Shown: piece after piece, positions 45,218-55,568 of the stretch
Position numbering within the stretch: the first letter of the stretch is position 1
Layout: each line of letters opens with the position of its first letter
NCBI GenBank assembly: GCA_023955635.1
Contig: JAMXHR010000009.1
Coordinates: 186,001 to 250,000 of the forward strand
Direction of reading: 5' to 3'
DNA from: Methanosarcina sp. ERenArc_MAG2
Lineage (GTDB): Archaea > Halobacteriota > Methanosarcinia > Methanosarcinales > Methanosarcinaceae
Length of the DNA stretch: 64,000 nt
Translations under genes and position numbers: made by a program
The notes under the pieces: model-generated
What the model was told of the DNA's origin: nothing
Seen by the model: only the letters and a program-made list of their open reading frames with translations
The model's database searches: none

Positions 45218-45663
45218 AATTTGCTTTTCCTATTGCGGAATACGAAATGCGCGTTTTAAGATAAAAACTTTTTGTATGGATATGTAATTTGAATTGTAAA
45301 AAATCTTAAAATATTTATATAGAAGCGGAATTGTAATATATATTCAGTAACTACCCGCTTATTCAACATTTTACTTAAGAATTCACCAGTGTGGAAACTT
45401 CCCCTGGGGCGTTGAGTTTTTAAAACCCTGCGCAGGGCTTACATACTGTCAATGAGTGAAAAAAGTAAATGGCCTATTGAGGTTTGCATATTAAAAATTA
45501 TAGAAATTTTGGAAAACCTCTGATTTCAACAAATTGCTTATATACTAGATATAAGACAACCAGCCAAAAATCGGGGTTTTTCGAAATCGTCTATTTGATT
45601 GAAATTATCAAGAAAACAGGTAAACTCTACAGGTAAATAAGATTTTCAGAGGATTGTTCGCAA
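45218..45663. promoter_or_regulatory. Upstream region of ilvE
   Basis: 446 bases with no gene. TATA-like ATTTATATAG and TGTAATATATATTC lie at about 45313-45345; another, TTATATACTAGATATAAG, at about 45538-45555. A GC-rich patch (CCCCTGGGGCG ... CCCTGCGCAGGGC, 45402-45438) contains the palindrome CCCTGCGCAGGG. The ilvE ribosome-binding site GAGGA lies 9 bases before its ATG. Confidence 0.4.
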
Positions 45664-46542
45664 ATGAGTGAGTTACTGATTTACTTGGATGGGAAATTTG
45701 TTCCCAAATCCGAAGCCAGGGTTTCGGTCTATGACCACGGTTTCCTTTATGGTGACGGTGTGTTTGAAGGTATAAGGGCATACAATGGGCGTGTCTTTAA
45801 GTTAAAAGAGCATGTTGACAGGCTTTATGACTCAGCAAAGGCAATTGCAATGGATATCTCTCTTACAAAAGAAGAGATGAGTGAGATAATCCTTGAAACC
45901 CTCAGAAAAAACAATCTCAAAGATGCTTACATCCGCCCAATCGTTTCAAGAGGAGTCGGAGACCTCGGGCTCGACCCCCGCAACTGCGAGAAACCCAGCG
46001 TGGTTGTTATAGCCCAGGGCTGGGGAGCCATGTACGGCGACCTCTACGAAGTCGGGCTGAAAGGAGTCAGCGTTTGTATCCGGAGAAATGCGCCTGATGC
46101 CCTATCTCCGAATATCAAATCTTTGAACTATCTGAACAACATCCTGGCAAAGATTGAAGCAAACGAGAAAGGAGGAGACGAAGCTATTTTCCTGGACCAG
46201 AATGGTTTTGTTTGTGAGGGTTCCGGAGACAATATCTTCATAGTCAAGAACAATCAGGTCTTTACCCCCTTTACAATCAGCAACTTAAAAGGGATTACAA
46301 GAGCCACAGCCATCGAACTCCTGGACGAGATAGGATATAAGGTAATCGAAGCAAATCTCGGCCTATTTGACCTTTACACAGCAGATGAAATCTTTGTCAC
46401 AGGCACTGCAGCCGAATCTGCCCCTCTGACCAAACTTGACGGAAGGCTCATAGGCACAGGCAAACCCGGAGCCCTGACACTGAAGATGGTTGAAGCCTTT
46501 GACAAAATAACCCAGAGCACGGGCACGCCCATTTATAAATAA
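45664..46542 (+). CDS. ilvE: Branched-chain amino acid aminotransferase
   Basis: A 292-residue class IV (D-amino-acid-aminotransferase fold) PLP enzyme, last step of leucine, isoleucine and valine synthesis. It begins [20 protein letters not shown] with [16 protein letters not shown]. The PLP lysine lies in [20 protein letters not shown], followed by [20 protein letters not shown] and the phosphate site [12 protein letters not shown]. Intact. It complements leuB and leuD elsewhere in the window. A terminator-like hairpin follows. Confidence 0.93.
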   Translation: MSELLIYLDGKFVPKSEARVSVYDHGFLYGDGVFEGIRAYNGRVFKLKEHVDRLYDSAKAIAMDISLTKEEMSEIILETLRKNNLKDAYIRPIVSRGVGDLGLDPRNCEKPSVVVIAQGWGAMYGDLYEVGLKGVSVCIRRNAPDALSPNIKSLNYLNNILAKIEANEKGGDEAIFLDQNGFVCEGSGDNIFIVKNNQVFTPFTISNLKGITRATAIELLDEIGYKVIEANLGLFDLYTADEIFVTGTAAESAPLTKLDGRLIGTGKPGALTLKMVEAFDKITQSTGTPIYK

Positions 46543-46589
46543 AAGGGCAGCTCTGAAGAATGAAAAGAAAAAACAGGCAATGGAATAAT

Positions 46590-46620
46590 GCGGGACTTTT
46601 CCCGCCCTGATTCTTTTTTG
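46590..46620 (+). terminator. Terminator after ilvE
   Basis: GCGGGA (46590-46595) pairs with TCCCGC (46600-46605) around CTTT, and TTCTTTTTT follows at 46611-46619. A compact GC stem plus T-run 48 bases after the ilvE stop. The rest of the gap to moeA (46621-46894) holds no gene. Confidence 0.7.
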
Positions 46621-46894
46621 AGCAGTGTTTTGAGCAGCTCCTCTTTGAGATTCTTTTTGAGCTTTCCTTTAGCTTCGATTTGAATTTTTACTCGCAGATT
46701 TCCTTCCTTCGGTCCGATGCAAAGCTGTTCACATCAAGTTTGTTTCTCTGTGACAGCTTTTCTCGAATAGAGCCTGCTTTACACTAACTGTCTACAGTAT
46801 CTCCCCTTAAAAAAAATAAGTATAACACAGGCCGGGAAATACTATTAAACTAAAAAATCCATCTGAAGGCCGGTAGAATCAGGATTAGATTTCT

Positions 46895-48821
46895 ATGAAG
46901 CGCAAAGAGTTTCGAAAACTTATCTCTGTGGACAAGGCACGGGAAATAATAAACAGCCTGCAGGTTATTCCTGGAAAGGAAAGCTTAGCCCTTGAAAACG
47001 TACACGGTAATATCCTTGCAGAGGATATTGTTACCGAAATTAATGTCCCTCCTTTTCCAAGAGCTATAATGGATGGTTATGCTGTCAGGGCAGAAAATAC
47101 ATATGCATGCAGCGAAACCGAGCCTGTAAGGTTAAGAAGAGTGGGGGATCTTCCTGCAGGCTCGGATGCAAAATTCACGGTTTTGGCAGGGGAAACCGTG
47201 GAAATAGCTACTGGAGCACCTGTCCCTGAAGGCGCTGATTCTGTTGTCATGGTCGAATACAGCTCTGAAGAAGATGGAATCGTGTCGATTTACAGACCTG
47301 TAGCTATCGGAGAAAACATCATGAAAGCCGGTTCGGACATCCTGAAAGGAGAACGTGTACTCAGAGCAGGACGGAAACTCGGAACCAGGGAAATCGGAGT
47401 GCTTTCTTCTGTCGGGAAAAAGAGGTTCCTATCCTTAAATTGCAGGTGGGGATAATCTCAACAGGAGATGAGCTTGTGCGTCCCGGAGAAAAACTTGCTT
47501 ATGGAAAAGTATACGATGCAAATTCCTACACATTGTACGCCGGGGTACAGGAGTGCGGAGCCTTCCCTCTGCTTTACGGGATTATAAAGGACAATGAGAC
47601 GGTCATGAAAAAAGCACTTGAAACTGCAGTTTCGGAATGTGCCCTGATCTTAACTTCTGGCAGCACATCATCCGGAGCCGGGGATGTAATGTACAGACTG
47701 ATAGATGAAATAGGAGAGACCCTTGCCCACGGTATAAATATAAAACCCGGAAAACCTGTGGTTATTGGCATAATAAAAGACGTCCCCATTATAGGGCTAC
47801 CTGGAAACCCCACATCCACCTTAATGATTTTTAATGAATTCGTAGCCCCCTCCTCAGGAAAGCCCTCGGAGCCGAAACCGGGCTCAAAAAAGTAGAAAAC
47901 GGAGTTATAGGAACTGCTTTCCGTTCAGAAGGAAGACAGCAGCTACTCCCTGTAGGCCTGATTCGGGGGCGAGTGTATCCCGCAGATAGAGGTTCAGGCG
48001 CCATAACCTCCCTTTCCGAAGCAGATGGATTTATCGAGATCCTGCCCAGTACCGAATTTATTGAGGCAGGAACCCCTGTTGAAGTGACCCTTTTCGGAGA
48101 AGTCGAAAAACCTGACCTTCTGATAGCAGGAGGTTTCTGTCCAAGCCTTGACCTGCTTGAAGACCTTAGCGGACTTCGCTTCAGGACGCTTTATACCGGG
48201 TCAAGCGGAGGCTTTAGTGCAATTGCCGCAAACATAGCTGATATTGCAGGCGTGAATATGCCTTCGATATATCCCGGAGGGCAGGCTGGCATTCTGTACA
48301 ATATCCCGACAATAGAGAATATGAAGCTTTCAGGTGCTGTACTTGTCAAAGGGTACAGGCGAGAAGTAGGGCTTCTTATAAGGCAAAACACTCCGATTTC
48401 AGGGCTTTCTGACCTTCCAGGAAAGCGTCTGATTAACCGGAACCTCGGCTCAGGAACAAGAACTCTTCTTGATCTGAAAATTGCAGAACTCGCAGGTAAA
48501 AAGGGAATTAGCAAAAAGGATTTAACGGATTCTATACCCGGATATACATCTGGAGCAAAATCTGAGGTTGCAATATGTGAAGCAGTTGCCTCAGGAAAGG
48601 CCGATGCAGGAGTAGGAAGAAGAAATTGTGCCGAAAAGAGCGGCCTGAAATTTATAAAATTTGCAGAGGAAGAGTATGATTTCCTGATAAGGAGAGAAGT
48701 GCTGGAAACTCCCGAAGTCCGTCATTTCCTGAAAATTTTTAATTCCGGCGAATTCGCTTCAAAGCTCCAGGCAGGGATTCATGTATATGAGAAGACAGGA
48801 GAGATGATATTCTTTGAATAA
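46895..48821 (+). CDS. moeA: Molybdopterin molybdotransferase MoeA fused to a periplasmic-binding-like domain, two frameshifts
   Basis: One gene of about 642 codons. Residues 1-405 are MoeA: PPFPRAIMDGYAVRAENT, GETVEIATGAPVPEGADSVV, GIISTGDELVRPGE, LTSGSTSSGAGDVMYRLI and GLPGNPTSTLMIFNEFV. Residues from about 425 form a substrate-binding-protein-like domain (LLIAGGFCPSLDLLEDLSGL, YPGGQAGILYNIPTIENMKL, NRNLGSGTRTLLDL, GKADAGVGRRNCAEKSGLKF). MoeA inserts molybdate or tungstate into molybdopterin. The second domain is known in archaeal MoeA fusions and may sense oxyanion or cofactor. Frames join after one A at 47417-47421 and one C at 47846-47850. Confidence 0.9.
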
Positions 48822-49029
48822 CTGTTTTTATAAATATTTACTGGAACCTTACCTTCCAAGAAGCTTTAAATAATATTATACTTATTAAGAGATATAAATG
48901 AACCAGAATATTCTTAGCATTCAGAACCAGTAAATAGAATCATTCCATAGGTATATATATTTCATTCAACTATTCAGGATAAAATATCCAGATAACGGAT
49001 CTGTTTTAGATCAAAAAAGGTTTGCAGAG

Positions 49030-49056
49030 ACCGCATGGATGCGGTTTATTTTTTTA
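49030..49056 (+). terminator. Hairpin with T-run between moeA and the DRG gene
   Basis: ACCGCA (49030-49035) pairs with TGCGGT (49040-49045) around TGGA, followed by TTATTTTTTTAG. It looks like a rho-independent-type terminator, about 210 bases after the moeA stop and 50 bases before the next ATG. It could also act as an attenuator in the leader of that gene. Confidence 0.6.
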
Positions 49057-49102
49057 GTAGTATGAAAATCATTTATTCAGTCCCGAAATCGGCAGGTTCC
49101 AG

Positions 49103-50197
49103 ATGAGCAGTATACAGGAGCAAATACAGGAAGTAGAAGACGAAATCCGAAAGACCCAGTACAACAAGGCAACTTCCCACCATATAGGCAGGCTAAAGGC
49201 CAAGATAGCCCGTATGAGGGATGAAGTCGAAAAGAAAGCTTCGGCAAAAGGCGGAGGGGAAGGGTACTCGGTAAGGAAATCAGGAGACGGAACCGTAACG
49301 CTTGTGGGGTTTCCGTCAGTAGGGAAATCTACGCTTCTGAACAAGCTCACGGATGCCAAGTCAGAAGTAGGGGCATATGATTTCACGACCCTTACAGTTA
49401 TCCCTGGAGTGCTCGATCACAAAGGAGCGACAATACAGTTCCTTGACGTGCCAGGGCTTGTGAAAGGTGCGTCTTCAGGGCGTGGGCGCGGAAAAGAAGT
49501 CATATCGGTTGTCCGGAACTCGGACATGGTTGTATTTTTGCTCGATGTCTTCCAACCCAAACATTACGAAGTACTTATGGATGAACTTCACCAGGCAGGA
49601 ATCCGAGTGGATGAAGGGGCTCCTGATGTGGTAATTAAGAGAAAAGACAGAGGCGGAATAGAGATCAACTCAACCATTGACCTTGACCTGGACGATGAAA
49701 CTATCAAGGCTGTACTGGACGAGTACAAGATCCATAATGCCAGTGTACTTATAAGAGAAAATATAACAGTTGACCAGCTTATTGACGTTGTCCTGAACAA
49801 CCGCAGTTATGTCAGGTCACTTATAGTCATTAATAAGGTTGACCTTGCCTATCCGCAGCTGATCGAAGAATGCAGGAGAATATATCCGGACTCCCTCTTC
49901 ATTTCAGCCCACAAAGGTATCAACATCGAAACTCTCAAAGACTCTATTTACGACAGGCTGGGTTTCATTCGGGTTTACTTAAAGCCTCAGGGCCAGGCCG
50001 CAGATATGGAAGAGCCACTTATAGTAATGAGCGGAACAAATATAGGCCAGATCTGTGACCGTCTGCACCGAGATTTCCGCAGAAAATTCCGCTATGCACA
50101 GGTATGGGGTACATCCGCAAAACATCCCGGACAGCGAGTTGGCCTTGACCATAGAATGATGGATGAAGATATCCTTACAATTATCATTCAGAAGTAA
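49103..50197 (+). CDS. DRG-family GTPase with TGS domain
   Basis: A 364-residue archaeal/eukaryotic DRG-type Obg-related GTPase. The helical N-terminus is IQEQIQEVEDEIRKTQYNKA. G1 is GFPSVGKSTLLN, switch II DVPGLVKGASSGRGRGKEV, G4 NKVD in LIVINKVDLAY, G5 SAHKG. The C-terminal TGS domain is IRVYLKPQGQ through TSAKHPGQRVGLDHRMMDED. DRG proteins associate with translating ribosomes. Intact and full length. Confidence 0.92.
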   Translation: MSSIQEQIQEVEDEIRKTQYNKATSHHIGRLKAKIARMRDEVEKKASAKGGGEGYSVRKSGDGTVTLVGFPSVGKSTLLNKLTDAKSEVGAYDFTTLTVIPGVLDHKGATIQFLDVPGLVKGASSGRGRGKEVISVVRNSDMVVFLLDVFQPKHYEVLMDELHQAGIRVDEGAPDVVIKRKDRGGIEINSTIDLDLDDETIKAVLDEYKIHNASVLIRENITVDQLIDVVLNNRSYVRSLIVINKVDLAYPQLIEECRRIYPDSLFISAHKGINIETLKDSIYDRLGFIRVYLKPQGQAADMEEPLIVMSGTNIGQICDRLHRDFRRKFRYAQVWGTSAKHPGQRVGLDHRMMDEDILTIIIQK

Positions 50198-50267
50198 AAG
50201 AAAATTCGGGAAAAGAAAAAGAAAAAGAAAAAATCAAAAACTTTCGCATCCCGTACTTTTTTCTGAG

Positions 50268-52374
50268 TTATGCGCTTTCAAAGGCATTTATTGTCTCAGA
50301 GGCATTTGAGAAAACACTTCTTTTACCCTCATTTTCGGAATCCAGGGAGCTATTGGCTTCGACTTCTTCTTCAAACTCAGCAGCGCATTCAGCCGGGCTT
50401 TTTCTGGGAGTGTTTTCAGGCATTTTCTTGAAAATCTCGATTTTCCCGGTAGCTTCGAGACCATACCTTTCTTTTGCAGCTTCGATAATAGTTGCAAGCA
50501 TTCCTGAATAAGAAATATCAGCATAAGCTGCCATTTTTGCCAGGTGCCCGTCCCAGCACCAGCCGGGGTTAGGATTTACTTCAAGAAGCCGGGGTTTTCC
50601 TTCAGCGTCAAGCCTCCAGTCAAAACGAGCATAATCCCGGCAGCCCAGCCTGTTGAAAAGAGTAAGACACCATTTTACAATTTCCTTACTAGTCTTTTCC
50701 GGGAGATCTGCAGGGATGGATTTGATCTTCCAGTAAGGAGAGTCAGGAAGCCACTTGGCCTCATAACCACAGATTTTTGGAAGTTCTTCAGGAACTGCCG
50801 AGTAATCTTCTTCTGTGATAGGCAGTACAGTACATCCAGGTGGGTTTCCGATAATGCCAACACTAATATCTTTTCCAGGCAGGAATTCTTCCAGCAGAAA
50901 AGGCTTATCTGACCTTATTTTGTCCCGGGTTTCAGCCAGAATTTCTAGAAGCTCCTCCATGCTGTGAGCAATACTTTTTTGTGTAATCCCAAAACTCGAG
51001 TCCCCTGAGTTAGGCTTAATAAGCAAGGGAAAAGAGAGAGAAAGCTTTTTAAGGTCAAAATCCCCGATCACAAGCATTCCCTTTGCGACAGGAATTCGCA
51101 GCTCTCTGGCAACTCCCTTACAATGGACTTGTCATAACAGAAAGCAAGGCATTGAGGACCTGCTCCTGTATAAGGGATATTCAGTTGTTCAAGCAAGGCA
51201 GGAACATGAAGTTCTTTTGTAGGATCATTGTAAAAACCTTCATCACATAGGTTAAGTACCAGATCAATTTTTCCTGCCTTCTTCTTCAGATCATCAAGCA
51301 GCATTTCATGCCTGTCAAAGAAAGTAAATCTCATGAAAGGAATCTCTGTAAGTGCCGTTTTCATTTTCTCAAGCGTGTCGAAATCATCGTCATCGAACAC
51401 ACAGGCAGGCTTGACCTGATCTTCTTTTCTCGGATCTCCCAACACGACTGCAATGTTCATGGGTTTTTTATTCTCAACTGCCTGAAGAGAAGAATGCCAG
51501 GGTTTTTCAACAAAAGCCGAGAGCAGGATTCTCTGTTCCATCATACCTGCGTCCTGAGTGCCTGCGGATACAGGACTGAAGATTGTATGAAAAGTAGGAC
51601 TGCTAAATCCTGACGCAGTAAGCAGCTCAAAAAGGCTTTCCTTATTGTATAACCTTTCAGCATAAAACTGGTCTGCGATTATTCCCCTGTCAATGCGGCT
51701 TATAACTTCCCTACAAATTAACCTGTCTCCATCTGCTGAAAGAGCCCTTTCCCTGCAGACAAAGTACTTTCTGTCCAGCCATTCCCATGACCTCGGCTGG
51801 AAGCTCTTTTTCATATGATCTCCGTCTACTGCATCAATAAAAACTCTACCCTCGGGCTTCAGAACTCTAAAAATTTCTTCAAGAACTTTTCGATCCTGGA
51901 GAGTTGAATCAAAGTAGCCAAAACTGTTGCCCATGATAGTAACTACATCAAAAGTATCAGAAGGATAGGGAAGCTTTCTTGCGTCCCCCTCTCTGAACCT
52001 GACCTGCAGGTTTTCCTTCTGTGCTCGGGTTCTTGCCTTCCTGATAAGGTACTGGGATCTGTCATACCCCTCCACGTTTGAAAAACCTCTTCTTGCCAGC
52101 TCAAGTACGTGTCTTCCCTGTCCGCAACAGAGATCAAGAATTTTTTCTTCCGGAGATACTCCCAAAATGGAAACAATGAGATCGACCTCTTTCCTGGTTA
52201 CCTCCAAATCATCCAGAAGGTCGGCATCAGTCTTAAGATAAAGTGAGTTAAAAAGAGTCTGCCACCAGTCGGGCCGAACATGAGTTTCAAGGTCTTCAAC
52301 AGGCCCGAAGGTTTTTTCTGTACGGTACCCTTAGCGCGTTTGCGCCTATTTGTATCTGTATTATTCTGGGTCAT
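50268..52374 (-). CDS. Methyltransferase fused to D-Ala-D-Ala-ligase-like ATP-grasp protein, two frameshifts
   Basis: Reconstructed as one protein of about 702 residues. From the ATG at 52374 the N-terminus is MTQNNTDTNRRKRAKGTV, then PVEDLETHVRPDWWQTLFNS after adding A to the run at 52312-52317. The methyltransferase core has EKILDLCCGQGRHVLELARR, VEGYDRS and VVTIMGNSFGYFDSTLQDR. From about residue 310 a ligase-type domain begins (MNIAVVLGDPR, LVLNLCDEGF, PYTGAGPQCLAFCYDKSI). It continues after adding A at 51118-51119 as KGMLVIGDFDLKKLSLSFPL, LIKPNSGDSSFGIT, VGIIGNPPG, YARFDWR and LLEVNPNPG. The ATP-grasp ligand acids are present. The product is unknown; methanogens lack murein, so a dipeptide-type metabolite is possible. 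Confidence 0.8.
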
Positions 52375-52563
52375 GATCTTATATCTTCCAGAAAAAAGTG
52401 TATGTGCTTTGAGTATATCAAGTTTATCAGAGGGTTGGGAACCTTATATACTCTTAGAAGAAAAAGATTGAACTTATTAAAGGAGAATAGACCTTTAAAT
52501 TGAGTTTTAAGCGACAATAAGCGCCCTCATATCCATTCAAAGAGAAGCGATTTCTTTTAAGAA

Positions 52564-53844
52564 TTAAAGAAAAACAAAATATATAATAGCATCTAAAAAC
52601 GTTATTAAAGCTCCAATTCGGGAGAATTCGACAAAAGAAAGAGTTTCCCCCTCTTTTTCCGCATTCTGGATAATTATAACATTGCTTGCAGCCCCCAGGA
52701 TTAACAAGTTGCCTGCAATTGTACTTCCCGCAGCAAGCGCCATCAGCTGCCCCTGAGAAACTTCACTGCCCAGAGCAGGCAGGTAGAGCGCAACAAAGGG
52801 GACATTTGAAATAAGCTGACTGAATCCGATGCTGAGAGCGAGGATAGTTGGTACAGAGCCTAACTGCGGAGACATCTTGCCAAGCAGTCCCTGACATGTC
52901 CCGGAAATCCATACGCTTTCCATCAGCACAAACATCGAAACGAAAAAAACCAGAGTTTCCCAGTCAATATTTTTCAGAATCTCAATGCGTTTTCTACTGA
53001 GCAAAACAGGCGATGCGGAGAAAAGAGCAAGCCAACTCAGGCTGAAGTCCCAGGCAGGCAAAAATTCCACAAGAAATATTTTACAGGCTATAAGAATTAG
53101 CATAAGGGTGATAGCTATTTTTGCAACCCTGGCCAATTCAGGATCGTTAACGAATTCTTGAGAGTGAATCAGAGCTGATTTTCCGAATTCCTGCCGGAAA
53201 AAGAGTCTCAGAACGGCATAAGCAACTATGAGGCATATAAGGGTTGGCAGAGCGAGTGAATACAAAAACGTTACAAAAGGGGCATCCATGTTTCCATCGA
53301 CTGCTATGAGAAGGTTCTGAGGATTTCCTATAGGGCTCATGACGCTTCCTGTAGTTACTCCGAAAGCCAGCGCAAAGAGCATGAGCTTAGGAGAGATATC
53401 GTACTTTCTGGAAAAACTCAGGACTAAGGGAGTGCCCATAATTGCCAGGGTATCGTTCATAAGAATTGCGGAAAGAATTCCCGTAGAAAAAAGTACAAGC
53501 AAAACGAGTTGATCCGTATTCCTTGCCCTGGAAACTATCCGGCTTCCCAGCCAGGCAAGATACCCGCTCCTGTTAAGCGCCTCTCCCACGCAAAAGGCCC
53601 CGAAAAGGAAGATGAGTACGTCAGTATTAATTGCTCCCAGAGCTTCTTCAGGCGAAATCTCGCCGAGCAATAGCACCGATATAGCTCCGAATGTCATGAC
53701 CTGCCAGATCTGCAGTCTCAAAGACCCAACCTGCCTGAGAGCGGTCAGTACAAAGACGCCCAGAAGGATAAGCACTGAAAGGTCGGGTAAAGGTACAAGA
53801 AAAGACATAAAAGATGTTATAAACTCTGTTGCCATAGAACTCAT
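52564..53844 (-). CDS. ArsB/NhaD-superfamily ion transporter (SLC13/CitM-like)
   Basis: A 426-residue polytopic membrane protein with about 11 hydrophobic segments. Family marks are the repeated loop motifs MNDTLAIMGTPLVL, VMSPIGNPQNLLIAV and ISNVPFVALYLPAL, typical of the ion-transporter superfamily (arsenite, sodium/proton, or anion substrates). The substrate cannot be chosen; no arsR, arsA or sensor gene is adjacent. Intact. The start is the ATG at 53844; another in-frame ATG lies four codons later. Confidence 0.82.
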   Translation of the reverse strand: MSSMATEFITSFMSFLVPLPDLSVLILLGVFVLTALRQVGSLRLQIWQVMTFGAISVLLLGEISPEEALGAINTDVLIFLFGAFCVGEALNRSGYLAWLGSRIVSRARNTDQLVLLVLFSTGILSAILMNDTLAIMGTPLVLSFSRKYDISPKLMLFALAFGVTTGSVMSPIGNPQNLLIAVDGNMDAPFVTFLYSLALPTLICLIVAYAVLRLFFRQEFGKSALIHSQEFVNDPELARVAKIAITLMLILIACKIFLVEFLPAWDFSLSWLALFSASPVLLSRKRIEILKNIDWETLVFFVSMFVLMESVWISGTCQGLLGKMSPQLGSVPTILALSIGFSQLISNVPFVALYLPALGSEVSQGQLMALAAGSTIAGNLLILGAASNVIIIQNAEKEGETLSFVEFSRIGALITFLDAIIYFVFL

Positions 53845-53988
53845 AAGCCTGGTAAGAGAAATTTAGAATGTGATACCTGCGCAAGTATAAATTTCCTGCG
53901 CTTCAAGAGAGATTTTCCAGAGAAAAGAGGCTCTGAAGAATATGGAAAGTACGAAACCCTTAAAATGAACTGAGTGATATTTTAAAGT

Positions 53989-54180
53989 ATGAAAATCTGG
54001 TTCCCTTTTTCTGCAACTGTCCTCCGGGAAGGAAATTTCTATGTTTCAATCTGCCCTGAAACTGATATAATTTGCAAAGGAAAAACTGTTGAAGAAGCAA
54101 TTGAAAACCTGAAAAAAGAGGTCGAAAAATTCCTGGGAGGAGAGCTGTCCAATGGGTTTTCAAAAATTGTGTATTACTAG
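53989..54180 (+). CDS. HicB-like antitoxin domain protein
   Basis: 63 residues: MKIWFPFSATVLREGNFYVS, ICPETDIICKGKTVEEAIEN, LKKEVEKFLGG. This is the partial RNase-H fold of HicB (HicB_like/UPF0150). HicB neutralises the small HicA mRNA interferase, but no HicA frame (with its GSHH motif) lies on either side, so it is a solitary member. The ATG at 53989 is 7 bases after a run without a clear ribosome-binding site. A second decayed HicB-like sequence lies 190 bases downstream. Confidence 0.7.
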   Translation: MKIWFPFSATVLREGNFYVSICPETDIICKGKTVEEAIENLKKEVEKFLGGELSNGFSKIVYY

Positions 54181-54367
54181 ATGCCACCAATGCAGCGGCA
54201 TGAAAAACAAAAAAATTGATTAAAAGCCTCAAATCATTTTTTATTGCATCCCGGAGAAGTTCCATTTTTTCAAATGGCTTATTCAAAGAGATTATTCGAC
54301 TCCGCATTTTTCCCTGCTTGGACATTGCCAAAGGCAAAATTCAGCATCAGGCTTGAGTTTTAATTCC

Positions 54368-54580
54368 AGGTCATAGAAAGCCTGGGCTGTGCAATTTTGG
54401 GAAGTACGTATCTCTGCCCTGAACTGGACATATCAAACCAAGAAAACGATTTAAAAGGCATTCTCAAACCTGAAAGAAGTATTTGAACTTTACAGTGAAA
54501 AAGGAGATATTATCCTGCCGGTTAAACGTCCATTTTTAATTTCCGGAAATACGCAGAAGAAATACATAAAAGCGTGGTAA
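54368..54580 (+). pseudogene. Decayed HicB-like gene
   Basis: Fragments in two frames: ESLGCAILGSTYLCPELDIS then NQENDLK, followed after a shift by AFSNLKEVFELYSEKGDIIL and PVKRPFLISGNTQKKYIKAW with TAA at 54578. The order (beta strand, CPELDIS, then an NLKE helix) matches HicB-like proteins and the neighbour at 53989. No start codon is evident. Probably an old duplicate. Confidence 0.5.
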
Positions 54581-55016
54581 GAAGCCTGAATAAAAAGTAA
54601 AATACAGGAAACGCACATCAAAAGAAGAGTAAGAAAAGTTCGGAAGCTCTATATTCCATATACCGTAGCCTCCGATACAGTAGGTCTGAAAATACGCTCC
54701 CCCAAGCATATTGATTCAGAACAGGATTAATGGCTTCCGAACAATTCTTAAGTTACTATTCACCCCATTACTCACTCGTTCTGTTAACTCCAAGTTTCAA
54801 TATTGAATTATCCCTGGAATTATTTTAAATTAATTATACAAAAAATTCTTTTTAAGCAGAAAATAATTCGGCGTAAAATATTTCAAAGCCAGAAAAGTAC
54901 CGTAAGCAGAAATATATACCGATATGCAGTCTGACAGAAAATTAACACAAAATAATCCTTTACTGGCACAATAATTAAGTACATGAATTAATCTATAAGT
55001 AAAAGCTTTAATATGC
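54581..55016. other. Intergenic region before tRNA-Gln
   Basis: About 435 bases. No supported gene, hairpin or repeat. AT-rich in the right half (54830-55015), which should contain the tRNA-Gln promoter; a TATA-like ATATATACCG lies at about 54912. Confidence 0.35.
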
Positions 55017-55089
55017 AGTCCTGTAGGGTAGTGGTCAATCCTTCGGGCCTTTGGAGCCCGGGACAGCGGTTCGAATCCGCTCAGGACTA
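55017..55089 (+). tRNA. tRNA-Gln (TTG)
   Basis: A 73-base cloverleaf. The acceptor AGTCCTG pairs with CAGGACT, the anticodon arm is CGGGC-CTTTGGA-GCCCG with anticodon TTG, the T arm AGCGG-TTCGAAT-CCGCT, and the discriminator A. No intron or encoded CCA. Confidence 0.93.
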
Positions 55090-55568
55090 TTAAATTATTT
55101 TTAATACTTGTAAGTAAATACTATTTTAAAACTCTGTTAAACAGTAGGTGTGCTCGAAAGGCTTCTGGTCTGGGAAATTGTTCAGCCAGTTTGAGAGAAC
55201 GCCCTCTATCCCCCAATTTGGTTGGAGTAGAACCTTTCAATCAGTAAGGTTGTGGAAATATCTGGAACCATTTGGATTCGGTTAAGGTTTAAAACATCAA
55301 AAAGTGTTATTTTTTATGCCATATATTGCAGAAAACTCCAGGAACCGATCACGAAGCAATCATGAAGAAAAGCTTTCTAAATTGGAAAAGCAATTAGAAG
55401 AGGCGCAAAGGCAGATAAAAAGTCCGGAAAAAGTTTAAGGACAGGGCTCAGCAACGGCCTATAGATCTGTTTTATGAAAAGAATAAAGTAGGAAAGCGGG
55501 AAAGTAGGATAAAAACACACCTCCTCCCAATCGTCAACATCTCCCTGATTACCGAACTAGTAGTTCAA
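55090..55568. other. Intergenic region with one possible tiny frame
   Basis: About 480 bases. The only notable frame is 55316-55438 (plus), 40 residues, MPYIAENSRNRSRSNHEEKL then SKLEKQLEEAQRQIKSPEKV, a charged helix. It has no ribosome-binding site or known family, so I do not list it as a gene. The GC-richer part at 55150-55250 has no recognised RNA. Confidence 0.3.
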
